NCBI GenBank assembly: GCA_016650295.1
Contig: JAENWA010000068.1
Span: forward strand, 121,560 to 185,559
Origin: Desulfuromonadales bacterium
GTDB taxonomy: Bacteria; Desulfobacterota; Desulfuromonadia; Geobacterales; Pseudopelobacteraceae
Direction: 5' to 3'
Length of the DNA stretch: 64,000 bases
This document shows, one piece after another, positions 1 through 7,722 of the stretch (position 1 is its first letter; every line of letters begins with the position of its first letter). Position numbers and translations under genes: made by a program. Under the pieces are notes generated by a model. The model worked only from the letters and a program-made list of their open reading frames with translations. It did no database searches and was not told the DNA's origin.

Positions 1-2
1 AG

Positions 3-215
3 GTCAACTACTATTTTCTGGCGTTTCATTCAATACTCTACGATAGGGGGCTCACCCTCATTATTAAGAAAACTGCATTCTGGGTCATGCATCTCGGTGA
101 TAACCGTCTTTATCGTTGGTTGCGCTCTGTTCGCTTTTTTACGACATGGAAATGGCAACGAATCCGTGCCTGGCTTAACCTTGGTAAATTTCGCAATCAG
201 GACATTACAGTATGA
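3..215 (+). CDS. C-terminal end of an unidentified protein, cut by the window edge
   Basis: A frame open from base 3 gives about 70 residues ending in TGA at 213-215. The stop overlaps the ATG of the next gene (ATGA at 212-215), the usual sign of translational coupling in an operon. The visible part is rich in Arg, Trp, Phe and Tyr and has no motif I can name. Because two glycosyltransferases follow, it is probably another member of the same glycan-assembly operon, but that rests on context only. Confidence 0.55.
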   Translation, partial: VNYYFLAFHSILYDRGLTLIIKKTAFWVMHLGDNRLYRWLRSVRFFTTWKWQRIRAWLNLGKFRNQDITV

Positions 216-1231
216 ATGTGACCATAGGAATACCTACCATTAACAGTAGCAACTATATATTTTCTTCACTGGTTCGCATTAAGAATGAAATAGCTGCTGT
301 ACCGGAGAATTACATCTGTAGATTAGTAGTTTGTGTCAATGGCTCTCAGGACGAGGGAAAAACCAGGATAGAGATAGAACGGTTCAAGTTCAACACATCG
401 ATTCCGCTGGATATTATCGAAGAGGGAAAAGCTGGAAAGAACAATGCCCTGAACTGCATCGTCAGCCATGCCCGCCAGCAACACCGCTGCGACATAATAT
501 ATTTCTTCGATGATGATGTAGCTATTCTTGATGGCTCACTCGGAGTAAACCTCACAAAAATTGCCGAGCATGAGTTCCACTACGGTTTGCCAGTACTGGT
601 TGGATCATCGATGCTCGGAATTCAGCGTTCACTTCGCCATTTCGTCAGAATTAGACACTCCCTCATCAGGGGGATACTGTCGTGGAGTCTTCACCGTTTA
701 TTCATAATGCCGTATCTGCTTGGTGCAGAAAAACCAAAGTTCTGCGAAGGACTTAGTCTAGGCACGTTTCTAAAATATATGCCAGCCTATCCGGACGATG
801 AGACCGGCATTACAGATGATACTTTTCTTAGTAATTTTTTTGCATGTCAGGGCATGAAGGAATATCTGAATAACGGCATTCCGCCAATAATCAAACCACC
901 TAACTCATTAGCATATGTAGAAATTACGCATAACTATCGTGAATGGCGGCGACAGCAACTACGTATACATGCAGGTATCCGAAGGTCGTTTAACTATTTC
1001 CATGATCGTGATAAAAAATATCTTGAAGAGTTTTTCCAATGGCCGTATGCCTTCAACAGTGAATCACGTGTATGGCCAAAGGGGATGGCTAAGACAAAAT
1101 GGCTTCTCTATCTGATTTATCGTTTCCTGCACGCATTCAACGAATCCTCTGCACATCGTATGGTCAAATCCGGCATGGTACCTGACTGGTGCGCTGCAGT
1201 TTCCACTAAACATTGGATGAATGAATCATGA
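212..1231 (+). CDS. Glycosyltransferase family 2-like protein
   Basis: 339 residues with a GT-A-type N-terminus. A first strand with IGIPTIN is followed by a CVNGSQD segment around residue 41 (the usual NxSxD nucleotide-sugar loop), the EGKAGKNNALN segment at about 71-81, and a DDD metal-binding motif at about 100-102. It should transfer a sugar from a nucleotide-sugar donor at the inner face of the membrane; donor and acceptor cannot be read from the sequence. The C-terminal 120 residues are basic and aromatic with no clear transmembrane helix. Starts at an ATG overlapping the preceding stop and ends overlapping the next gene (ATGA at 1228-1231), so three genes are coupled. Likely role is surface or exopolysaccharide synthesis. 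Confidence 0.85.
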   Translation: MNVTIGIPTINSSNYIFSSLVRIKNEIAAVPENYICRLVVCVNGSQDEGKTRIEIERFKFNTSIPLDIIEEGKAGKNNALNCIVSHARQQHRCDIIYFFDDDVAILDGSLGVNLTKIAEHEFHYGLPVLVGSSMLGIQRSLRHFVRIRHSLIRGILSWSLHRLFIMPYLLGAEKPKFCEGLSLGTFLKYMPAYPDDETGITDDTFLSNFFACQGMKEYLNNGIPPIIKPPNSLAYVEITHNYREWRRQQLRIHAGIRRSFNYFHDRDKKYLEEFFQWPYAFNSESRVWPKGMAKTKWLLYLIYRFLHAFNESSAHRMVKSGMVPDWCAAVSTKHWMNES

Positions 1232-1983
1232 TACCAAAAAAATTTCACTTCATATTTGGGCTTGAACCTCAGGACCTACCATTTCATATTACCCATTATT
1301 TATGTTTGCTTTCGTGCATAAAAGTCAACCAGCCGGATGAAGTGCATTTTTACTGTCAGCATGAGCCTTTCGGCCCATATTGGGAAATAATTAAGCACAA
1401 TCTCATACTCCACTATGTTTCTACGATCCAAAGACTAAACGGTTACGATTTAAACTACGCACATCAGTCGGATTTCCTCCGGCTTGAATTGCTAAACCGA
1501 CATGGAGGCGTTTATGCGGATATGGACACCATATTTGTCAACACGTTAAAGGAAGAGTTTTATCGAAAGGATTTTGTAATGGGTCGTGAGGATATACCTT
1601 ATCCGTTCTACGGGTTGTGCAATGCCTTCATGATGGCCCGTTCTGGATCAGAATTCGGGAATCGGTGGCTAAACGACATCTTTGAAGCTTACAACGGTTC
1701 TTGGAATTACCATTCAGTTCGCCTCCCGAAAGAACTTGCCTTGGCTCACCCTGATCTTATTCATATTGAACCACAAGAATCGTTTTACAAGCACATGTGG
1801 GATGAAGAGGGAATCTCACAACTTTACACAAATATTGATCGAAATCTGTGCAACAACTACTGCCTTCACCTTTGGAACCATGTTGCATGGGATGAACATC
1901 TTGCAAATCTCACTGAAGAAGACATCATGACAAGAGACTCAACATACAATCTGATTGCACGCTCAGTTCTCAGCTTAACCTAG
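1228..1983 (+). CDS. DXD-containing glycosyltransferase (GT32 / Gly_transf_sug type)
   Basis: 251 residues. The N-terminus IPKKFHFIFG matches the IPKxIHxIW-type opening of capsular and mannosyl transferases of this group. The core signature, SDFLRLELLNRHGG followed by VYADMDT at about 95-101, is the family's classic nucleotide-sugar and metal site (D98 and D100). The protein is about as long as a stand-alone catalytic domain, with no membrane anchor. It follows the GT2 gene with a 4-base overlap and is probably the last gene of the operon; about 100 non-coding bases follow. Confidence 0.85.
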   Translation: MIPKKFHFIFGLEPQDLPFHITHYLCLLSCIKVNQPDEVHFYCQHEPFGPYWEIIKHNLILHYVSTIQRLNGYDLNYAHQSDFLRLELLNRHGGVYADMDTIFVNTLKEEFYRKDFVMGREDIPYPFYGLCNAFMMARSGSEFGNRWLNDIFEAYNGSWNYHSVRLPKELALAHPDLIHIEPQESFYKHMWDEEGISQLYTNIDRNLCNNYCLHLWNHVAWDEHLANLTEEDIMTRDSTYNLIARSVLSLT

Positions 1984-2085
1984 AAAATGACGTTCATCTC
2001 TTATAGTGTTGATTGAAAAGAGAATGGCACCTGATCTGATTAACGCTTATTTCTCATAAAATAAACAAAATGATATGAGGATCTT

Positions 2086-3216
2086 ATGCAAATCCATACC
2101 CATCTGTTTCTAGTGAATGACGATCTTGTTCCCAATATCACACCGGTTCTCGATCCCAGTTTCTGCCCCAAGAAGGTCTTTCTGATGAGTTCTTCTGCAA
2201 CACATATTTCAGCAGGCAGACTCAAGAAAATATTGAATGACGCTGGAGTCGTTGTGCATGACTGGTTTATCAACGATTCATGGGATATCGAACATGTGCG
2301 TGAGAAGGTCCTGGAATTCGTGGGTGATCATGGACATGGGGATATTGCGCTGAACGTAACCGGAGGAACCAAGCCGATGAGCCTGGCCGCATACGAGATC
2401 TTTCACTATGCTGATAAGCCCGTTTATTACGTCAACCCGGAAAATGATAATGTCGTCTGGATGCACCCGCGTGACAGAAAATCCTTTGATCTTGCTGACA
2501 GGATCAAGCTCCCTCTCTTTTTCAATGCTCATGACTTGCGGATTGTATCCAGCAAGAATGGCGCGATTCCACAGAAACTGCGTGATTTGGCATCCCTGCT
2601 CGTCAGCGATGTCAGTCGTTACGTGCATCATCTTGCAATACTGAATTATTTCGCATCCGAGAGTGAAGGCACTCTTCTGTCACCGGCACAAAAGAACGAA
2701 CACCTGAAGGATCAAGAACTTCAGAGTTTGATAAAGCTCCTTGCCGATCTGTACCTGTTGACCGTGGATTCGAAATTCAGGTTGCGGTTTATGAGTGAAG
2801 ATGCCCGTTTCTTTGTGAATGGAGGGTGGCTGGAAGAGCATGTTTACAGTGTGCTTGGTGGCTTGTCGTCAATCCAGGATTTGGCTAGAAATGTCGATTT
2901 TGTGTGGGATGAAAAAGAGAGTCCCGTCAAGAACGAGATCGATGTGGCCTTTCTGGCAGATAACAAGCTTTATCTTATCGAGTGCAAGACGAAGAATTTC
3001 GAATGCAAACAATCAGATGCGGATGAGGTGCTCTATAAATTGGATACATTGAGAGATTACCTGGGCGGCAAAGAAGCCCGTGCCATGTTTGTTAGCTATA
3101 ACCGGATTCCTGCTATACACAAAAAACGTTCGGAAGAGTTGGGGATAAAGGTTTGTGAGGGGAATGCGATAAGAAGTATCGAGGCAGTTTTGAGGGAATG
3201 GGTTTCAAAGAGATGA
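2086..3216 (+). CDS. card1: Card1/Can2-like CARF nuclease (DUF1887 family)
   Basis: 376 residues, the expected length for Card1/Can2. The N-terminal half is a CARF fold: strand VFLMSSSATH at 31-40 and the ligand-loop signature NVTGGTKPMS at about 90-99. The C-terminal half is a PD-(D/E)XK nuclease with D286 (in NEIDVAF), E299 and K301 (in LIECKTK). Characterised family members are type III CRISPR accessory enzymes activated by cyclic tetra-adenylate that degrade ssDNA and/or RNA. No Cas10, Cas6 or CRISPR array is visible in the window, so this copy is an orphan here. An ATG follows a GAGGAT ribosome-binding site. The last 115 codons recur, diverged, at 10796-11137. Confidence 0.9.
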   Translation: MQIHTHLFLVNDDLVPNITPVLDPSFCPKKVFLMSSSATHISAGRLKKILNDAGVVVHDWFINDSWDIEHVREKVLEFVGDHGHGDIALNVTGGTKPMSLAAYEIFHYADKPVYYVNPENDNVVWMHPRDRKSFDLADRIKLPLFFNAHDLRIVSSKNGAIPQKLRDLASLLVSDVSRYVHHLAILNYFASESEGTLLSPAQKNEHLKDQELQSLIKLLADLYLLTVDSKFRLRFMSEDARFFVNGGWLEEHVYSVLGGLSSIQDLARNVDFVWDEKESPVKNEIDVAFLADNKLYLIECKTKNFECKQSDADEVLYKLDTLRDYLGGKEARAMFVSYNRIPAIHKKRSEELGIKVCEGNAIRSIEAVLREWVSKR

Positions 3217-3286
3217 TATATGGTAATTATGATTATCGATTTGAAATGTTTTGACCAGTTTATGTGAGCGTGTTACTCTCACTCGG

Positions 3287-3853
3287 AATCAGTAGTGTTC
3301 CAACGTTTAGCTGAATAAAAACAGTTGGTTATTATTTTCGTCTGTTTCGCTTCTGTTAACAGAAGCTGTAAGTGCCTGCAACAAGGGCATTCGTTCGAAA
3401 ATGGTCACGCTCAAGACCTGTAGAATTATGTAAAGACTGGCTTCGATTTTGAGCCGTTTCTTCATGAGGTCAACGAGCACGTAAACTGACACGGCAATCC
3501 AGATTTGAGCTTTGACTGCATTCTCCGATGTGCCGTAGAAGGTCTTGATCCGCAGGTTCTGCTTGACCCATCGGAAGAACAGCTCTACCTGCCAGCGGCA
3601 TCGATACAGTTCGGCAATGGTCATGGCCGGCAGGGTAAAGTTGTTGGTCAGGAACACAAGGGTTCTGTCGGTTGCTTTGTCGTGATACTTCACCCGGCGT
3701 AGCTTGTTCGGATAGTCCTTGGATTGATAGAAGCTGGTGAGTAGTACGGACTGATCGCAGAGCAGACCGGTTGCCTTGTCCACCGGAACTTTCTCTCAGA
3801 ATTATCGGGCTAATACGGCTCATCGACTACTCAACGTTGGGACACTACTGATT
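3287..3853 (-). mobile_element. Internally deleted IS4-family insertion sequence (567 bp)
   Basis: Inverted repeats of 24 bp with two mismatches bound the element: 3287-3310 (begins AATCAGTAGTGT) and 3830-3853 (ends ACACTACTGATT). Between them lies only the C-terminal third of a DDE transposase on the minus strand. Autonomous relatives are well over 1 kb, so the N-terminal half and most catalytic residues were lost while both ends were kept. I see no convincing target-site duplication: bases left of 3287 and right of 3853 do not match. It separates the intact card1 gene from the AT-rich operon, and its right end touches the start region of the next gene. Confidence 0.8.
3307..3783 (-). pseudogene. 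IS4-family transposase, C-terminal remnant
   Basis: About 158 residues on the minus strand, with TDRTLVFLTNNF, LPAMTIAELYRCRWQVELFF and FYGTSENAVKAQIWIA, all hallmarks of IS4-family transposases. The YREK motif is complete (Y-x2-R-x3-E-x6-K), so the last catalytic Glu is present, but the region carrying the first catalytic Asp residues is missing. The GTG at 3783 is only the first possible start in the remnant. It cannot be active alone, though the intact ends could be moved in trans by a full-length relative. Confidence 0.85.
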
Positions 3854-3860
3854 GGGAATA

Positions 3861-5582
3861 ATGGATAAGTACTCAATTTTGGCAAAATTGGAGGCAGAAA
3901 TGGCATTTAATTTAACACCAAATGACATTGATAACGTCATTATGGATTCTCTTGAAAGTTTAAATGAAATTATTTTTAATGGTGATGAGATAAAGCGTCT
4001 TACTGACGATGAGAATACGACAGATAATATTACTATGGCATGTGAGATTGCCGAATGTTTTCTGATCCCTGCTTTAGAAAATATAGACTTAGCAGATAAT
4101 AACGCAGCATTAAGAAAGAGGGTTTTGACTTTATTACCATATAATAAAGCAAAAAAAATGATAGTAGCAATAAGTGATATATTTAAAAATAATAGTAATA
4201 AATTTAACGCCGGATGCTATCTTACTAAAACTGATGTTGACAGCAAAAAAGATTATGAGATAGTTGATGCGGCAGCATTTATGTTCACCACATGCCTCCA
4301 TTTTAGGCAAATATATAGCGAAAACTTAAAAGAAAAACACGAGGAGCAAACAGCTAATTTAACGGCAAATCTTTTAGATGCTGCAATAGATTTTCTAATG
4401 AAAAATGAAGTTAAAAGTGATGAAGATGAAAATGAGTATTTGGGATGGTATTGGGGTGGGCCTGGGAAAAAATTTAAATATCAGTATTTTACATATATTG
4501 CGCTTGACGCCTATGCTGATTATTGCAGCGTATGTAACTACACAGATGAATCTGATGAAAGAGCAAAAAATATTTTAGGCGAGAAAGCATATGCAAATAG
4601 GCGTGATATTATTAAATCATTTGCATCGGTTGCAATGAGTCTTTTGAAGGAATTGGAGAAACCTGATAAAAAACTTATTAGTGGAAAGATGGTCGATCTT
4701 GAAGATGATCAAAGCAAAGCTAAAATAGCTAAACCTGATCAAAGTTTAGCAACTAAATCAAGTTATTACTTTAACTTATGGATAATTTATTCAATTTTAA
4801 TAACAACAAGAACTGCATCATCAAAAGGAGATTTAAATAGCGAACAAATCACTATGTTAGATTCTGCACTCAATAAACTTGCTGATGTTTACATGACGAG
4901 TGGTGAAGGCGTATTTTATAGTATTGAAAACAAATTGGCTAATGTAGATGATTATGATGGAAAAGTAGTTCCGGTTGGAACTTGGCTAGATCGTAGCTTC
5001 ACACCAATGTTTTTAAAATGTTTTGCAATCTATTACAATAAAGAAGGTATAAAAAAACGGACTGAGAAAAGTGATGAATTTGTTGCGGCAATATATAATG
5101 AACTTGTAACCAAGCGAAGAAAAGATGGACGTTGGGATAGGGATAAATATTCAATATATGTTACAGAACGATCAATTGAGGCGCTTGTTAGATTAAAAAA
5201 ATACTTAGAAATGCCTCCAATTTCAAAATCTGCTCAAACTCAACCACAATTGTTAAGTGTTGCAACAGATAAAGTAACACTGCCTGCCACTATAGAGATC
5301 AACTTCAACGATTTGAAATCATTAGTACATCCATCCGCTAATCCAAGTGAAAAGGCAGATATTACGCTTGAAAATCTAGCAAGTTTACTAAGGTCTTGCT
5401 TGCAAGATTTAGGGGAGTTTAAAGATAATGATTATTCTAAAACTGAAATTGATAAATTCTTGGAAAAGGCTAAAAGTGAAAAAAAATTGGGTGGTGCTAG
5501 TTTAGAGATTGCAACGCTGATTCAAGGGATATCAATTATTGGAGCGCACAGATCGAACTATGTAGCAGCAAAGGGGGAATAA
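3861..5582 (+). CDS. Uncharacterised helical protein, first gene of the KGGAGR operon
   Basis: 573 residues from the ATG at 3861; an in-frame TTG at 3852 lies inside the IS inverted repeat and is less likely. The protein is AT-rich in codon use, acidic, mostly helical, with no signal peptide or membrane helix. A segment near residues 415-445, DGRWDRDKYSIYVTERSIEAL, resembles the DGxW...T...aL units of alpha/alpha-toroid (prenyltransferase or squalene-cyclase-like) repeats; this resemblance is weak. The stop is 4 bases before the next start. No function can be assigned; position suggests a partner or target-recognition subunit of the ATPase that follows. Confidence 0.7.
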   Translation: MDKYSILAKLEAEMAFNLTPNDIDNVIMDSLESLNEIIFNGDEIKRLTDDENTTDNITMACEIAECFLIPALENIDLADNNAALRKRVLTLLPYNKAKKMIVAISDIFKNNSNKFNAGCYLTKTDVDSKKDYEIVDAAAFMFTTCLHFRQIYSENLKEKHEEQTANLTANLLDAAIDFLMKNEVKSDEDENEYLGWYWGGPGKKFKYQYFTYIALDAYADYCSVCNYTDESDERAKNILGEKAYANRRDIIKSFASVAMSLLKELEKPDKKLISGKMVDLEDDQSKAKIAKPDQSLATKSSYYFNLWIIYSILITTRTASSKGDLNSEQITMLDSALNKLADVYMTSGEGVFYSIENKLANVDDYDGKVVPVGTWLDRSFTPMFLKCFAIYYNKEGIKKRTEKSDEFVAAIYNELVTKRRKDGRWDRDKYSIYVTERSIEALVRLKKYLEMPPISKSAQTQPQLLSVATDKVTLPATIEINFNDLKSLVHPSANPSEKADITLENLASLLRSCLQDLGEFKDNDYSKTEIDKFLEKAKSEKKLGGASLEIATLIQGISIIGAHRSNYVAAKGE

Positions 5583-5586
5583 TATT

Positions 5587-6438
5587 TTGCTAACGGTTGC
5601 ATGTTATTCATATAAAGGCGGTGCAGGCCGCTCAACATCCGCAGCAAATCTCGCTGTCGAATTGGCAAGAAATGGTAACAAAGTCGCAATAATTGATGCA
5701 GATTTAACGGCACCAGGCTTGCACTACATTTTCAATGCTGAGGAAATGACAAAAGTTGATTCCTATAAAGGGACTCATCACCTTGCTACTGGTTGGCTAA
5801 GAGCCAAAGATTTTTTTACTGAGGGTGATTTTTTTATTGATGTGAGTAAGTTAGAAGGGAATTTGGAGTGGGGATTGCCAGAGGGGGCGGTGGTAAGTTT
5901 TCTGGCAAGTAGCCCTGGACAGCATCCTAATGTTAAGAATGACGCAGAAAAGCCTACTGGTATAATAGACAATTTTGAATCTATTAAAGAGGAATTATCG
6001 AATAGGGGGTATAACTATTTAATAATAGATTCTGCCAGTGGAATTACACCTATATCGGTGACGTGTTTTCATTGTTGTGACCTTCTCCTCGTGTTTTTCA
6101 GATGGACGCTTCAACATGTAAGAGGGACGATTGAATGTGTTAAAACTCTCAAAACAGTTAATAATAAGTTTAAGTTAGAATATACGATTCAAACTGTGGC
6201 AACGAGCGTACCAAGTGACGAAGAGTTATTGGATCAAGCTGAAGAAATAAGACGTAAGCTTTCTAATGATCGAGCTAAAAGCAGACAAGCATTGTTGGAT
6301 ATAAATGCAATTCCTGTCGTTGAGATCGGAGAACACTTACCTTTTAAGTGGAATGAGTCAATAACGAATGACCGAGAGCTTTTTATTCCACTTGCAAAAT
6401 ATGTGAATAGTTTATCTCGTAATAAGAGGGGCGCGTAA
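5587..6438 (+). CDS. ParA/MinD-like ATPase with variant P-loop (KGGAGR)
   Basis: 283 residues. The deviant Walker A reads YKGGAGRSTSAANLA at about residues 9-23; the conserved second Lys of ParA/MinD (GKS/T) is replaced by Arg15. Downstream come IIDADLTAPGLH (switch-like strand, about 37-48) and YLIIDSASGITPIS (Walker B region, about 139-152). Protein families with KGGVGR-type P-loops are known in prokaryotic conflict-type operons, which is the basis for reading this as a regulatory NTPase rather than a partition protein; no ParB or centromere lies nearby. Start is TTG at 5587 with a strong AAGGGGG ribosome-binding site inside the upstream gene's end. It overlaps nothing but is tightly packed (6 bases to the next gene). 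Confidence 0.85.
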   Translation: MLTVACYSYKGGAGRSTSAANLAVELARNGNKVAIIDADLTAPGLHYIFNAEEMTKVDSYKGTHHLATGWLRAKDFFTEGDFFIDVSKLEGNLEWGLPEGAVVSFLASSPGQHPNVKNDAEKPTGIIDNFESIKEELSNRGYNYLIIDSASGITPISVTCFHCCDLLLVFFRWTLQHVRGTIECVKTLKTVNNKFKLEYTIQTVATSVPSDEELLDQAEEIRRKLSNDRAKSRQALLDINAIPVVEIGEHLPFKWNESITNDRELFIPLAKYVNSLSRNKRGA

Positions 6439-6443
6439 CTGTT

Positions 6444-7169
6444 TTGAAAAAACATACATATAATAACCTTGTTAATATTGAGTTTGGGCATTTTTACATC
6501 GATCCAAATGAGAAAATAAATGTAGAAGCTATTTTAAAGTCACAAAATCTTGCAAAGGCTGTTGGAGAATGGTACCGATCGAGTGGATGTACGGTTACAT
6601 ACTCAATTTTGATTGATAATTATTCTAATCCAGGTCAGTCAGTTGAAGCTGCTATTAAATTACTTAAAGAGAGCATATCAATGCCTGACAGTGTTTATCT
6701 GGAGGGAGATTTTGAATTGTTGGCTGATGATCTCGTAGGTAAATTTAAAAGTAAATACATAAAAAGAAAAACTAGTGGCTCTACCTTCCTTGCAGAAGGT
6801 AAGGATTTTTCAGATTCACTTTCGTCAAATATTGGCATTTCAATGTACAGCTTGCTAAATCCTCCTGTAGAAAGTGCCATTGATCGTTTTCGGTTTGCAT
6901 TGAATTTTGATATTGACTACCTTGATTCCAATGGTGATCGCCGCATATCTTGTCCTGTTTTGGCCGCTGCATGGCAAACCTTTCGCCTTGGAGGATTTGT
7001 AGAAAAAGTAGCTCCAATTTACGGCCAGAGTTCATTGCCTGCAGACATATGTGTATCTGTTCTACCAATTGACTATATACAGGTTGAGGCAAGCGTGCGT
7101 GCGATTTTTCGTTCACAAGGTGAACGTGGGAAAAATCTGGCATCCCGTACGAAATACGTTTTTTATTGA
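6444..7169 (+). CDS. Uncharacterised protein of the KGGAGR operon
   Basis: 241 residues from a TTG start preceded by AAGAGGGG. The fold appears mixed alpha/beta; strands such as VTYSILIDNY (about 49-58) and ADICVSVLPIDYIQVEA near 200-216 alternate with helices. There is no membrane segment, metal cluster or recognisable catalytic motif. The opening IEFGHFYIDPNEK looks like the start of a compact globular domain. It begins 6 bases after the ATPase stop, which argues that both are made together. I do not recognise the family. Confidence 0.7.
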   Translation: MKKHTYNNLVNIEFGHFYIDPNEKINVEAILKSQNLAKAVGEWYRSSGCTVTYSILIDNYSNPGQSVEAAIKLLKESISMPDSVYLEGDFELLADDLVGKFKSKYIKRKTSGSTFLAEGKDFSDSLSSNIGISMYSLLNPPVESAIDRFRFALNFDIDYLDSNGDRRISCPVLAAAWQTFRLGGFVEKVAPIYGQSSLPADICVSVLPIDYIQVEASVRAIFRSQGERGKNLASRTKYVFY

Positions 7170-7227
7170 TTGAGAGTTCCAACATATTCAACAATAATTT
7201 CTGCCAGTAAAGTTCGGAGTTAATTCA

Positions 7228-7719
7228 TTGAGAGTTTTAGAAAACAATCATGGGCCAGGTTTGAGTAATTGTCTAGCTGGTGGCTGCCAGTCGAATTGCT
7301 GCGCATTTTATCCCAATTCAAAAAGTACCCATCTATCTGTTTTTGGCGTTCCAAACGGAGAGATACCGGTTACTTCTGCAGAGGTAAATCAGTTGATCTC
7401 TGAGGGTAAATCAGAATTGGCTATTCAGCTCCAGGATGGATTTTGGTATCTGAAGGTTGATTCAAACGGACGATGCCCTTTTCTTGCTGAGGGTGGATTA
7501 TGTACAAGACACTTAAATCGATTTGCATCATGCAGATCGTATCCTTATTTTATTGAAAAATATACTGGTTTGGTCGTTGATGTATCCTGTCCAGGAGTAA
7601 AAGATGGTATTTTTGATAAGGAATCATCAAAAGAACAGATATCAGCATTGATCGAATTAATGCAAGCTCGTTTAGATCATCTTGCCTTTGTATTTGATTT
7701 GTCCTCTAAGAAGGATTAG
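7228..7719 (+). CDS. YkgJ-type CxxCxxCC-like cysteine-cluster protein
   Basis: 163 residues with a conserved cysteine pattern: C-x4-C-x3-CC near residues 14-25 (CLAGGCQSNCC), then GRCPFLAEGGLCTRH, RFASCRSYPYF and DVSCPG. This spacing is typical of the YkgJ/Fli-B-associated cysteine-cluster family, thought to bind zinc or an Fe-S cluster. The family's role is unknown; it often appears beside methyltransferases or in modification pathways, and a methyltransferase closes this operon. TTG start behind CGGAG. The next gene begins 4 bases after its stop. Confidence 0.8.
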   Translation: MRVLENNHGPGLSNCLAGGCQSNCCAFYPNSKSTHLSVFGVPNGEIPVTSAEVNQLISEGKSELAIQLQDGFWYLKVDSNGRCPFLAEGGLCTRHLNRFASCRSYPYFIEKYTGLVVDVSCPGVKDGIFDKESSKEQISALIELMQARLDHLAFVFDLSSKKD

Positions 7720-7722
7720 GTA

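Noticed and set aside
5587..6438. Plasmid partition ParA
   Set aside because: The P-loop has Arg instead of the conserved Lys, no ParB follows, and neighbours are unrelated to partition.
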